Positions 1 through 10,608 of a DNA stretch of 64,000 nucleotides are shown in pieces. The stretch comes from Chrysomallon squamiferum (Eukaryota > Mollusca > Gastropoda > Neomphalida > Peltospiridae): the NCBI GenBank assembly GCA_012295275.1, contig CM022679.1, forward strand, positions 12,361,915 to 12,425,914, given 5' to 3'. The notes beneath the pieces were generated by a model. It was not told where the DNA came from. It searched no databases and saw only the letters and a list, made by a program, of their open reading frames with translations. Each line of letters opens with the position of its first letter. Position 1 is the first letter of the stretch. The position numbers were made by a program, and so were the translations under genes.

Positions 1-229
1 CAACATCCTAGTTCTAATTTAACTTGTCTTTCATACTCAACCCCATTTCAAAACCGTTATATTTAAAATAATGTTTGTGAAAAACGTGACCATTTTGCGC
101 ACACAGACACACACATATAGATGCATACATATATATATAATGATATATACATACACATTCAAATACATTTATATACATACATATGTGCACACGCACGCAC
201 ACACACGCACACACACATACACATATATA
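1..229. other. left flank of the tandem array, no gene
   Basis: This stretch is AT-rich with short CA, TA and CATA microsatellites from about 104 to 228. No copy of it is visible upstream of the second or third GIMAP gene, whereas homology begins at the (GT)n tract at about 230. I therefore place the left edge of the array here. Small open frames on both strands are low-complexity readings of the microsatellites. Confidence 0.6.
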
Positions 230-230
230 G

Positions 231-269
<39 letters not shown>

Positions 270-445
270 AATATATATATATATACACATGTGTGCCTAT
301 CTATGTACGAATATGTTTTTCATTGGTCTATATGTCTGCCTACCTATATTCCTGTATGGTATCAACGTAAGTTTAAAAGCTGATAACTATAAAGCTCCCG
401 TCTTTATTAATATTTCCTAAGCATAAGCTAAACTATAATGACTAG

Positions 446-469
446 TGACGTCATAAACGTTTTACGTCA
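446..469 (+). promoter_or_regulatory. pair of CRE-like sites upstream of GIMAP copy 1
   Basis: A perfect palindromic TGACGTCA lies at 446-453 and a second CRE-type TTACGTCA at 462-469, 19 bp upstream of the first recognised GIMAP exon. Such sites bind CREB/ATF bZIP factors. In unit 2 the first site is kept (14153-14160) but the second reads TTACATCA; in unit 3 both are kept (27776-27783, 27792-27799). A splice-donor-like GTAAGT at 367 leaves open that the sites lie in an intron instead of a promoter. The motif is seen; the function is inferred. Confidence 0.4.
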
Positions 470-488
470 TTTGTTATTCCTGTTACAG

Positions 489-537
489 GTTTCCAAATCC
501 TTGTTTCCAATGTTCATTTTTTACGGAATTGAGAAAG
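489..537 (+). other. GIMAP copy 1, candidate exon 1 (5' UTR or alternative N-terminus)
   Basis: The segment is bounded by an acceptor (TTCCTGTTACAG, ends 488) and a donor (GTAAGCC, from 538). Its ATG at 510 is in frame with the main start once the 538-1013 intron is removed, adding 15 residues (MFIFYGIEKEQQLIA) before the main Met. The same exon with the same signals occurs at 14196-14244 and 27819-27867. Between copies, the CAA CAA CTG codons at the start of exon 2 change only synonymously (to CAA TTG and CAG TTG), which hints at coding use. The main Met has a much better Kozak context, so this exon may be untranslated. Confidence 0.6.
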
Positions 538-620
538 GTAAGCCAGTTAAATCAATTAGCTGTATACTAAAGAAGACCCATTTGTCTGCATGATATCTTT
601 TATACATTAAGTATGAATTT

Positions 621-623
<3 letters not shown>

Positions 624-708
<85 letters not shown>
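624..708. repeat. (CT)n microsatellite
   Basis: An uninterrupted CT dinucleotide tract sits in GIMAP intron 1. The same tract recurs at 14317-14435 and 27954-28036 with different lengths. Confidence 0.98.
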
Positions 709-712
<4 letters not shown>

Positions 713-787
713 CCACACACACACACACAGACGCAGAGACAGACAGAGAGACAACCATCTCTTACAATAATTCATAAAATTTACTCA

Positions 788-814
788 AAAAAATAAAATA
801 AAATAAAATAAATA

Positions 815-868
<54 letters not shown>

Positions 869-870
869 TA
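788..870. repeat. (AAAAT)n/(AAAT)n/(AAT)n compound microsatellite
   Basis: An A-rich compound simple repeat, conserved in place in all three units. Confidence 0.95.
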
Positions 871-1030
871 ATTCCTATTCTTCAACTTGAAAATAAATAG
901 AGGCCAATTGTTGTTTATTTAATTTTAAGAATTTCCCAGATATAATATCAGCGGAAATTTAGCCAATTTCATAATTGATATTCAGGAAAAGTGTTTGTTT
1001 TCATTTTATCTAGAACAACAACTGATCGCC

Positions 1031-2912
1031 ATGGAGAACTCCAGTGATCCACATACTTCCAGTAAGAATTATTTATTTTAATTATCTATTTATTTAGTTT
1101 GTTAGTTAGTTATTTAGTTATTTATTTAGTTATTTTTGAGAGATACATAAATACATAGAAACTGATGAGATGATTAGTTTGTGTTTACCAACCACTAATG
1201 CAGTTGTCTACATATTGATATTAGTTTACATTATCATTACACAGAAAAATTTCGTTTACCTCGTTTTTAAACAATTTCATGCAATTTCTCAAGGTAGCGA
1301 TGAACCGAGAGATGTAAGAATAATCATAATTGGTAAGACAGGATCTGGTAAGAGCTCTATGGGTAACAGTATTCTGGGATGTAAGAAATTCGACAGCAGT
1401 CTGTTTGGCAGCAGCAAAACTGCTCAGTGTTCGTACGGATCACTTCTGATTGATCGCACAGTCGTGAGAGTCGTAGACACTCCTGGATTCTTCTGCACTA
1501 ACAAAAGTAAAGAAGAACTCACGAACGAAGTTACGAGAGGGATGCGACTTGTAGCGCCAGGACCCAATGCTTTTCTCTTCACTTTTCCCATCGGCAGTCG
1601 ATGGACGGAAGAAGAAGAAGCCACACTCGAAAGAGCCTACGAACTGTTCGGAAAAGAAATGAAGAAGTTCTGCATTCTGGTGTTCACAAAAAGCGACGAA
1701 CTACGACTGAGTGGTTTGACCGAACGTCAGTATTTGTCAGAACAGAAGCAGATGAAAAATGTAATTAAAGAATTTGGTGAAAGGGTATTATTTTTCGACA
1801 ATCGCACCACCGTTGATCGTTTGAGGATTGCTCAGGTACATAAATTATTGGTCATGGTTATGGATATTTATCGCAAAAACGGCTTCTACACTTCTGAAAC
1901 GTTTGCTACAGCGGAAGAGGAAATGCTGCGTTTAGATGAAGTATACCTGCAAAAATACGAAAAGGAGATAAGTAGTGAAAAGGCAAAAGCTAAAACAAAC
2001 GAGGAACGTGATTTACTTGACAAGACTTGGAGGCAAAGAGCTCGTGAAAATTCCTGTCAGAACATTATAAGAGGTGTTGGCTTTTCGACGCCTGTAAAAT
2101 TAGCCATTGCTGCTGGAGCAGTGGGGATTTTTGCTGCAGCTATTCTGCTGGGACCTAGACCCGCTGGATTAGCTTTTTTTGGAGTTAACATCGTGAGAAA
2201 GGTTTCAGAAACAGGGGCAAAAGGTGTTATGAATGTAGGTGTTGCATCAGCTAAATTTGCAGGTAATGCTCTTGCTGTAACGGGAAAATCTGTGGTAATG
2301 GCGGGTGCAGCGACAGGGAAAGCTATTGTAAGGGTTGGTGCTGCAACTGGGCAAGCTATTGCTAGGGCGGACCCCGACACCGTAGACGTCATTGTAAGAA
2401 GAGGTGTTCGTGTAGTGAAGACGTTTCTGACTTCGGATGTCGATCGTGAATCAGAGGATCGCAGGAAAATATCTGACGACGAAGGATCAAGGGCAAAGCT
2501 TGCTATAACGGAGACCGGTTATTCAGAGAGGTCTGGGTCAGTATCTGATACACAAGGCAGTGAACGTCGAGACAATGTGCAGACAACATCTAATGGAAGA
2601 AACACACAAAACAAAAACAAAGAAATCACGACGGAAATTGCAACGACGTCTGGTTATGCCACAAATACTGAACATCGAGGCTTGCAGACAGAGTCTGAAG
2701 TAAACAGCAAACAAGACGACGATAATGAACCTACTCTGGGACTGGCAGATGTACACGTTCCTGTAAAGTCTTCTGATTCTTCTTTGGATTTAGATATTTC
2801 GCAGTGGCCAGAAGAGTCTAAAAAAACGTCATCAAATGAAAGTAAAAGACATAACGAAAACAAAGACAAGTCGCTGATGCTGCAGCCGTTACGGCCGACC
2901 CAGCAACGTTAA
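1031..2912 (+). CDS. AIG1/GIMAP-type GTPase, copy 1 (spliced, 549 aa)
   Basis: Coding exons are 1031-1061 and 1294-2912. The donor is CA|GTAAGAA and the acceptor TTTCTCAAG; the split codon A|GT restores one frame. The start ATG at 1031 sits in GCCATGG, a strong Kozak context. An open frame also runs from an ATG at 1170, but that lies in the intron, which carries an in-frame TAG in copies 2 and 3. The AIG1 G domain has G1 GKTGSGKS (residues 24-31), G3 DTPG (72-75), the family GPNAFLF box (about 100-106), G4 TKSD (142-145) and a G5-like FDNR near 179. Charged helices (about 215-265), a hydrophobic stretch (about 278-310), four Gly/Ala-rich 11-residue repeats (322-365) and a long polar acidic tail follow. 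GIMAPs are GTP-dependent oligomerising scaffolds on membranes or lipid droplets; an immune role is inferred. Compared with the other copies it reads past their TAG and ends 14 residues later. Confidence 0.93.
1062..1293 (+). other. GIMAP copy 1, intron 2
   Basis: A 232-bp intron with GTAAGAA donor and TTTCTCAAG acceptor. It happens to be open in the coding frame from 1170 on, which produces a false longer N-terminus if it is not spliced. Copies 2 and 3 have the change ACACAG to ACATAG, putting an in-frame stop in the same intron. Confidence 0.85.
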
Positions 2913-3295
2913 TTATACATCTGTGTCTACCACAACGTTCAAAAAGTATCAGACAATTACAAGGGAAAATAACAGAGCAAAAAAAAAAAAAATGTATATA
3001 TAACTTTTCACAGAACGAAAAAAGTAAAAAGTATTAATTTTGTTTTCCTAATATCAAGTTATTATTTCACTTTTATATAATGCAAATCACTATTTGAAAT
3101 ATTGTTCCGGTTCTATCTCTTTAAGTATTTGTACTATTTATAATTCTTTCTATACTATCTGAAATGGTTTGATGTAAATATGTTTACTTAGCTTGCAGTA
3201 TTTTATAGGGTTTTTTAAAAAAAATTATTTTATTTTATTATTATTATTATTATTTTTTTTTTTAATAGAAGATTGTTATTTAGAAGTATAATAGA

Positions 3296-3301
3296 AATAA
3301 A
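3296..3301 (+). terminator. candidate GIMAP copy 1 poly(A) signal
   Basis: AATAAA lies 384 bp after the stop codon, in a segment conserved among units. It is kept in unit 2 (17008-17013) but reads AATATA in unit 3 (30686-30691). A second conserved AATAAA lies at 3470-3475, so the choice between them is uncertain. Confidence 0.4.
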
Positions 3302-3590
3302 CAGATTTATAATTTTTTAAAACTGCGTTCAGGGGTATTTGTTTGTTAGACACAGTCTATATGCTGAAATTACTGATAATATATACAAAAAAAAGGTTTA
3401 GATTTTGATAAAGATTGTACAAAAGTAGTGATAAAACTAGGATAAGACAAAATAGAAAAGAAGAAGAAAAATAAATATACAACTGAAAATTAATATTAAA
3501 ATTATATCACCAGTATTAACTTATTAACACATCTATTGCATTCATATTATTTGTTTGTTTACATGTTGGTTTGTTGGATGGCTGGTTGCT

Positions 3591-3600
3591 TTATTTTATT

Positions 3601-3696
<96 letters not shown>

Positions 3697-3698
3697 TT
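3591..3698. repeat. (TTTA)n-(ATT)n compound microsatellite
   Basis: A TTTA tract runs into an ATT tract. The equivalents are at 17290-17377 and 30980-31057. Confidence 0.97.
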
Positions 3699-4169
3699 GA
3701 CCATTTTTCCAGATTAAAATTAAATTTATAATAATTAAGAGTACGCAGTACACACAAATTAATCTTTATGTTCTTGAAGATGAATCTTTCAAAAGATATT
3801 GGTTTAAAGGAACATTGCACGTTAACCTATTTTCTGATCAAAGAAAGCAGGAACTGTGACCGCTTATAATAGATAGCCTGGTCGAAGGGGAGATAATCAA
3901 TAAAAATGTGAAATGTGGCATATTATAAAACATGGTTATCTTTAAGTAAACAAAGAGTTAAAATAAATCCAGAAATACATTTGACAGAAAATCTCTTTAA
4001 TTTATAGCAGAATTGTTTGCAGTATATAATTTCTTAAGCAGGTCTGTGTAAAACAAAATTTAAAATAAGAGAAACAGCCAAAAGCGAATTGTATGTATCG
4101 TGTGAATTACGAAGGTAGAAGACAACATGATTATAGAAAAATATACCTCAAAAGAGAATATATACAAAT

Positions 4170-4173
<4 letters not shown>

Positions 4174-4245
<72 letters not shown>
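4174..4245. repeat. (GA)n microsatellite
   Basis: A pure GA tract in the 3' region shared by the two genes of unit 1. The equivalents are at 17854-17928 and 31534-31631. Confidence 0.98.
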
Positions 4246-4923
4246 TTCATCGCATATCAACAACATTTTATTATTAAAGTTAATATTGATACATGTCATT
4301 ACTAGCTAGCATAAATGTCTCATTTATAATAACCAAATTTACTAAAACATCGATCAAACTGAAACGTACCAGCTTCAAAATATTCCCATTAAATAATTAT
4401 ATGTACAAGTGTATGTGTGCGATCTTTTGAAATGGTTAATATATAAATATAATATTATATTTCCATTAGTTCTATGATCTGATTAACATACATATAAAAA
4501 TCAGTGCTGAGGGAAAAATTATGGTTGAAATCTGATTAATCCATCTAAGTAATTAAGGTATTATGTTACACTTTGAAATCTAATTAATATATATATAATA
4601 TAAGGATACAAACGTATATTATTACATATAGTGTCAGTGATTGTGTGCGAGCGTGTGTATGTATGTGTGTTTGTGTATGTCTTTGTGTGTGTTTGTGTTT
4701 CTAGATATAGAGTTAAGCTTCCATTTAACAGACTAAAACATATGTGGTGTGTGTGTGTGTGTATTATGTATGTATGTATATATACACACACATTTATACG
4801 AAGTAAAATTATTTAGTCTTTTGTCACATATGTAAAAAGATCAGTCGTAAATAAACAGCAGAACGTTTCTGTTCACAGTGTTTAAGTCTCGGTTCAGCAG
4901 TTCCAGTATCTGACATGTTTTAC

Positions 4924-6957
4924 TTAAGGAATGTGAAATAGCTTGATACTAGCATTTCCGAAGGAGAGCATATTTGAAACAGCCATCGTATTTCCTTTTA
5001 CTGATATACAACACGGCGATTTAATACCAGCCTCGGAATTTAAAATTTCATCCACCGTTTCATGACCTATATCGACTCTGAGGATGTTGTTCATCTTAGA
5101 GTCAGCTACGTAAACGAGGCCGTTGACATGACATGCGATGGTGCACGAATCCGACATTCTGTCCAGGCTGATGGACTTGTTGTATTTTGTATCACAGTTG
5201 AATACAACAAGTTTCTTCGCGATGTTGTCGAATACTATAATTTCCCCATCAGGACCTACAGTAATAGAAGCAGCATTCTGGAATGTACCATCTGCATTTT
5301 TGGCTTTTCCACTGATATTGAAAGGTCTTCGCCACTGAGCATCAAATCCAGTTACTGTGTTCTTCTCTGCATCTGAAATGATGATTTCTTCTTTCGAATT
5401 GAATACTATGGCCTGAATGCAAGACTTGGATCTGCTGTAGCTGTGTCTGTGAGTCAAACAAGTGGCTTCTCTCTCGGGCTGCAGATCGTGAAGGGACAGA
5501 ATATTCAGATTATCATCTTCTTTCAGTGCTACTCCGCATTTATCTTTAGCGGAAACGGCAAAAGCTGAAATATTTCTTCGTCTATGGTAAATAACCTGCT
5601 GGTCGTCTGTTGATCGGCTGAGAACTACTTGTCCCAAACCATGAGCATTGAAGGCGCATATGACGACTCCGTCTCTCGTTGTTCCAACTCCAACCATGGT
5701 TAAAGTAGTTCCATCTATTGCACTTGTTACGAGATGCTCCGCTACCTCTTGCGGTGTTGATCTGTAAACCTCTTTGATTCGTGTAACTGAAATTTCGCTG
5801 TTGTTTGAGGATGCTTCTTCACTGTCAGATAAATCGTCTGCGTAGGGAATCGGTCCACGGTCATCGTTGTTGTAATCAGGAATGGTTAGGCGAGGATTGA
5901 TGGACCCGACTGGCAACCAGTCTGAAGCTTTTTGGAAACAGTAATCGTCCAGTCGAATGGATTCGTGAAATACGCAATTATTTGCTGATAACTTCTTACG
6001 TTCTCGCAGTCGTTTCACCAGACTGTCGCCAGACGCCTGGAAAAGATTGCCATTTCTAAGAGACGACAGAGTCTCTCTAGCCTCATTAAGAGAAACAGCC
6101 ACGGCCTCAAACTTGAACTTGGTTGAAGCTTTAGTATCTTTCAAGTGTCTCATATTTTGATCATGTCGATAACTTAACTGATTTAAAGTTTCTTCTTCAG
6201 ATTTGGATATCCATTTACGATAGGCCTCTGCTTGTTCTTTAATCTTACTCTTTTCTGCATGATATTTGTTTTTTTCTTTATCCAAAAGCGAGTCAATTTC
6301 AGATAAAAAGCCCCGGACACGTCCATGATTTTCTTCAAGTTTTTTAATGCGGTCATTTGTTTCCTTAATGAAGGAGTCACTGGCTTCTTCGGCAGGTACA
6401 ACTTTATGAGATGTTTTGTTAGCGTGGTGTTTGGTTGCACACAGAGGACACGTGGGTTCTAAACACTTTGTACAAAAATGTGAAACGCGTTGGTTCTGAT
6501 GAATAGGACATTTTATGGTGTTTGCCTTCCTCACAACTGAAGAGATGACGTGACTGGGAAATAAAACGCCGTGTACCTTCGCACATTCTTGGCACAAGTC
6601 CGCACAACACTGACCGCACCGTCTTGCCTCAGTGATTGTTTTCTCGCAAACATCACAGCAAAATTTTTTCAGCATAAGTTCCACTTCGTAAAAAGCTGTT
6701 TTAGCCTGATTGGCCATAAAGACAGGAGGGTATTCTTGCACTCCTAATTTTGGAACGTCACAGACTTTAGAACAAACAGGACATGTCAGTGTCGTAGATC
6801 TTGACGCGAATGCGATCTGGAATTTGTGTTGTAGAGGTACAATGCATTGCAGGCAAAATGTGTGTCCACAAGGAATCAGTTTTGGTTCTTTGAATTCCTG
6901 TTTACAGACTGGACAGTGTCGTAAATCATCAAAATGCTTTAGGATATTTCTAGACAT
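4924..6957 (-). CDS. RING / B-box / coiled-coil E3 ligase (TRIM type), copy 1
   Basis: A single-exon 677-residue protein. The C3HC4 RING has Cys15, Cys18, Cys30, His32, Cys35, Cys38, Cys59 and Cys62. A first B-box-like zinc site spans about 101-136 (Cys101, Cys104, Cys114, Cys117, Cys122, Cys125, His129, His136). A second B-box spans 150-184 (Cys150, His153, Cys162, Cys165, Cys170, Cys173, His178, His184). A charged coiled coil follows at about 195-300, then an acidic serine-rich linker (about 370-390), then a C-terminal region (about 405-677) with beta-propeller/NHL-like repeats such as ITVGPDGEIIVFD. The RING implies ubiquitin transfer from an E2, the coiled coil implies dimerisation, and the propeller would bind a substrate or RNA. 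No SPRY domain is seen. It faces GIMAP copy 1 tail to tail. The exact TRIM subclass is not assigned. Confidence 0.93.
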   Translation of the reverse strand: MSRNILKHFDDLRHCPVCKQEFKEPKLIPCGHTFCLQCIVPLQHKFQIAFASRSTTLTCPVCSKVCDVPKLGVQEYPPVFMANQAKTAFYEVELMLKKFCCDVCEKTITEARRCGQCCADLCQECAKVHGVLFPSHVISSVVRKANTIKCPIHQNQRVSHFCTKCLEPTCPLCATKHHANKTSHKVVPAEEASDSFIKETNDRIKKLEENHGRVRGFLSEIDSLLDKEKNKYHAEKSKIKEQAEAYRKWISKSEEETLNQLSYRHDQNMRHLKDTKASTKFKFEAVAVSLNEARETLSSLRNGNLFQASGDSLVKRLRERKKLSANNCVFHESIRLDDYCFQKASDWLPVGSINPRLTIPDYNNDDRGPIPYADDLSDSEEASSNNSEISVTRIKEVYRSTPQEVAEHLVTSAIDGTTLTMVGVGTTRDGVVICAFNAHGLGQVVLSRSTDDQQVIYHRRRNISAFAVSAKDKCGVALKEDDNLNILSLHDLQPEREATCLTHRHSYSRSKSCIQAIVFNSKEEIIISDAEKNTVTGFDAQWRRPFNISGKAKNADGTFQNAASITVGPDGEIIVFDNIAKKLVVFNCDTKYNKSISLDRMSDSCTIACHVNGLVYVADSKMNNILRVDIGHETVDEILNSEAGIKSPCCISVKGNTMAVSNMLSFGNASIKLFHIP

Positions 6958-7046
6958 CTTCTATTTCTTCCACTATTTCGTTAACCAGTTTCTAAACTAT
7001 TCTGAATATGTTTCCAGTGTCACAACTCTGAAAAATATAATGAATG

Positions 7047-7080
<34 letters not shown>

Positions 7081-7873
7081 CTGTGTAAAGGTGCATGGTC
7101 TCGAACGAAATAAATACATACATGAATACATGCATACATGAATACAGGCCAAAACTAGCTCAATCTACTGTCGGTGATGGTTAAATGGAAGGTTAACTCT
7201 ATACGTAGAGACACAAACACACACACACACTGTGACACACACAGACACACACACACATATATATTTTGTTAAAGATATATATATCTACATACATATATAA
7301 ATGAATGCATGAATACATCAAAACATCCATCCAGCCATCCACACATATTAAAAGCTTTTGTTAGAGAAATTCTTATTTACAATGATGCAGTCATTATACT
7401 AGATGACCTAGATCTGAGACAATCTTCGTTTTGCATCGCTATTAATTCTGATCGTCCTGCGGTGAAACAGGATCGACAGAATCCATAGAAAATAATGAAA
7501 ATAATTGTGTTTCTTTGTTTTCTTTATAAAACAACTTAAAACCGGAAAAATCGCAACACAAATCGACAAACAGAAATTAACTTTTGGGAAATATCTGCGC
7601 ATTCGTTGGGGATGCAATATGTCGTGACTCTGTAATAAACGATTTTTAAAAATAGCCCTGTTATATCTTACAAAGAAGTGTATCATGTTACGATGAAAGA
7701 TAAAGTTATGAAAAGAAGATCCGGTTGTAGATAGATATATAATGCACAAAACATGCACATACAATACAGCTTGCATTACACACACATACACACACATAAA
7801 CACATAAATACATACATCCGTACATACATATATCTCTCTCTCTCTCTCTGTGTGTGTATATATATATATATAT

Positions 7874-7879
<6 letters not shown>

Positions 7880-7962
<83 letters not shown>

Positions 7963-7975
7963 TGTGTGTGTGTGT
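7880..7975. repeat. (AG)n-(TG)n microsatellite
   Basis: An AG tract to 7960 switches directly to TG. Confidence 0.97.
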
Positions 7976-8976
7976 ATGTGTGGGTGTGCTTGGTAAGAGT
8001 GTGCGCAAAAGATCTTTATCAGCTAAATCAGTCAAAGTTTAATAGTTTTAAATAAGTCTGATGTATTATTATTACTATCTAAAGTACCACCTTCAATATT
8101 TAACAGAGTATGTATATGTGTGATCCTGTGAAATAACTGCATACGTAGAAACACACACACACACACACACATACATATATATATATACATACATACATAT
8201 ACACCTAGATATATAAATACATACATGAATGCATGTATAAATACATACATACATACATATAAACAGAGAGAGAAAGAGAAAGAGAGTATATATGTGTGTG
8301 CTTGGTAAGAGCGTGTGTTAAAGATCTTTCACAGCAAAATCAGTCAAAGTTTAATAGTTTTAAATAAGTCTGACGTATGATTATTATTATCTAAAGTACC
8401 ACCTTCAGAATTTAACAGAGCATGTATATGTGTGATCCTGTGAAATGACTGTATACGTAGAAACACACACACTCTCACACACATACACACATACATACAT
8501 ACATATACATACATATATGAGACAATCTTCGTTTTGCATCGCTATTAATTCTGATCGTCCTGCGGTGAAACAGGGTCGACAGAATCCATAGAAAATAATG
8601 AAAATAATTGTGTTTCTTTGTTTTCTTTATAAAACAAAATAAAACCGGAAAAATTGCAACACAAATCGACAAACAGAAATTAGCTTTCGGGGAATATCCG
8701 AATGTACTGCGCATTCGTTGGGGATGCAATATGTCGTGACTGTGTAATAAACGACTTTTAAAAATAGCTCAATAACATCTTACTAAGCAGTTTTATCTAT
8801 GTGAAGTGTATCATGTGACGATAAAAGATAAGATTATGAAAAGAAGACCCGGCTGTAGATAGATATATAATGCAAAAACACACACATAAAATACAGCTCG
8901 CATTACACACACACAGACACACACACACACACATACATACAAACATACATATATCTATCTCTCTCTGTGTGAATAT

Positions 8977-8980
<4 letters not shown>

Positions 8981-9060
<80 letters not shown>

Positions 9061-9078
9061 TGTGTGTGTGTGTGTGTG
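8981..9078. repeat. (AG)n-(TG)n microsatellite
   Basis: This has the same AG-to-TG organisation as the tract at 7880 and is part of the next copy of the spacer repeat. Confidence 0.97.
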
Positions 9079-9652
9079 CTCGGTGTGTGTGTGTTAAAGA
9101 TCTTTCACAGCTAAATGAGTCAAAGTTTAATAGTTTTATTATTTATTATTATCACTATCTAAAGTACCACCTTCAGAATTTAACAGAGAATGTATATGTG
9201 TGATCCTGTGAAATGACTGTATATGTACAAACACACACAGATATACATACATTATATATACATACATACATATACACATAGATAGATAAATGCATGCATG
9301 CATATACCAATACATCAATGTTACAAAAATCTAGCATTATAATGGATGACCTATATAGGAGACACATATGCATGAATCCATGCACATATACACACATAGA
9401 TCAATATTTACATAGAAATATGCGAACAAACACGCCTACAAACATATACGTACCTACATATTTGCATACAAACCTATCCACTCGACCTTTCATGTAATGA
9501 ATCCCTATTAAAAATATTCTCGAATCTAGGGAAATTCCACCCGTAAGTTAGCGAAACGCGCCATGTGTGGATTTATCTTTAGATATAAAACATTGTTCTT
9601 ATTGTTTGTGCTTTGTCAGGTCCACTGTATGATCAGGGCAAAACAAACATAC

Positions 9653-9700
9653 ATACATTCATATACATACATACATACATACATACATACATACATAAAT
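9653..9700. repeat. (CATA)n microsatellite
   Basis: A CATA/TACA tetranucleotide tract. The equivalents are at about 23953-24002 and 37037-37090. Confidence 0.93.
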
Positions 9701-10190
9701 ACATGCATTCCAACATCCACCCATACATATAACGGTAACATCAGCCGCCTTCGCAGTGCGGGCGAATAGGTGCCGGGTTTGTGACGTTGTGTTTAGACTC
9801 GAATATTATCTATGTGCAGAATCTATTCAGACGTACATAAGACAGAGAATAAGAAAAAATACTAAACCACATGCATTCATATATATATATATATATATAT
9901 ACCCACATAGATGCATAAATGCATGCATGTATGCCTACATCAATCCATTCATTCATCCGCCCTCACATATTAAAAGTTTTTGTTAAAGATAATATTACTT
10001 ACAAATTACTGCCACTATACTGGATGACCTACGTAGGAGAAAATCTTCGTTTTGCATCGGTGTTAATTCTGATCGTTCTATGGTGAAGCGGGACTGACAG
10101 AATCCAGAGAAGATAATCAAAATGATTATATTGTTACTTTGTTTTCTTTATAAAATATATCTAATCCACAAAACCCCAGCTAAAAAAAAC

Positions 10191-10288
10191 TGTTGCTGGG
10201 AATATCCGAATGTTCTGCGCATGCGTTGGGTATGAAAAAAATGTTGCTGGGAATATCCGAATGTTCTGCGCATGCGTTGGGTATGAAA
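10191..10288. repeat. tandem pair of a 49-50 bp unit with NRF1-like sites
   Basis: The segment beginning GTTGCTGGGAATATCC is repeated once. Each copy contains TGCGCATGCGT (10216-10226 and 10266-10276), close to the palindromic NRF1 recognition sequence. Other spacer copies read TGCGCATTCGT instead. The repeat is seen directly; a regulatory role is speculative. Confidence 0.8.
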
Positions 10289-10546
10289 AGAAAATGGACT
10301 TATATATATATAAAGATCTTTCACAGCTAAATCAGTAAAATTTTAATAGTTAAATAAGTCTTACGTATTATTATTACTATCTAGTATAAATGTCTGATTT
10401 ATAATTAGATACCAATAGAGAAGCACCACCTTCAGAAGTTAACAGAGCTTGTATATGTGTGATCCTGTGATATTGTATATTCGTAAAAACACACACACAC
10501 TTACATACACACACATACACATTCACAGACACACACACACACACAC

Positions 10547-10552
<6 letters not shown>

Positions 10553-10604
<52 letters not shown>
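10553..10604. repeat. (TA)n microsatellite
   Basis: A TA tract in the spacer of unit 1; the corresponding site in unit 2 is affected by the spacer deletion. Confidence 0.96.

Positions 10605-10608
<4 letters not shown>

Larger units (their letters stand above)
538..1013 (+). other. GIMAP copy 1, intron 1
   Basis: The intron runs from donor GTAAGCC to acceptor CATTTTATCTAG. It holds a (CT)n tract at 624-708, a short CA tract, and an AAAAT/AAAT/AAT tract at 788-870. No coding content is seen. Confidence 0.6.
2913..4923. other. convergent intergenic region, GIMAP 1 / TRIM 1
   Basis: This is the 3' side of both genes. It holds the candidate GIMAP poly(A) signal (3296), ATT-rich simple repeats (3227-3263, 3591-3698), a (GA)n tract (4174-4245) and a diverged copy of the spacer repeat family at about 4305-4435 (compare 10383-10475). 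A GT-rich stretch lies at 4631-4790. No further gene is seen. The same layout recurs at 16595-18615 and 30260-32309. Confidence 0.75.

Noticed and set aside
1170-1293. N-terminal extension beginning MISLCLPTTNAVVYI for GIMAP copy 1
   Set aside because: It lies between a good donor and acceptor, is interrupted by TAG in copies 2 and 3, and is unlike a GIMAP N-terminus. It is intron read-through.
4093-4305. Arg-Glu or Leu-Ser repeat proteins across (GA)n/(CT)n tracts, here and at about 20 other sites
   Set aside because: Pure dinucleotide tracts are open in several frames. These are translation artefacts with no conserved flanks.
6710-7141. 139-143 aa plus-strand frame opposite the TRIM N-terminus, repeated in all units
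   Set aside because: It is the antisense shadow of the RING coding sequence and runs into a microsatellite in unit 1.
9653-9700. (CATA)n tracts considered as a CRISPR-like array
   Set aside because: They are contiguous tetranucleotide repeats without spacers in a eukaryotic genome.
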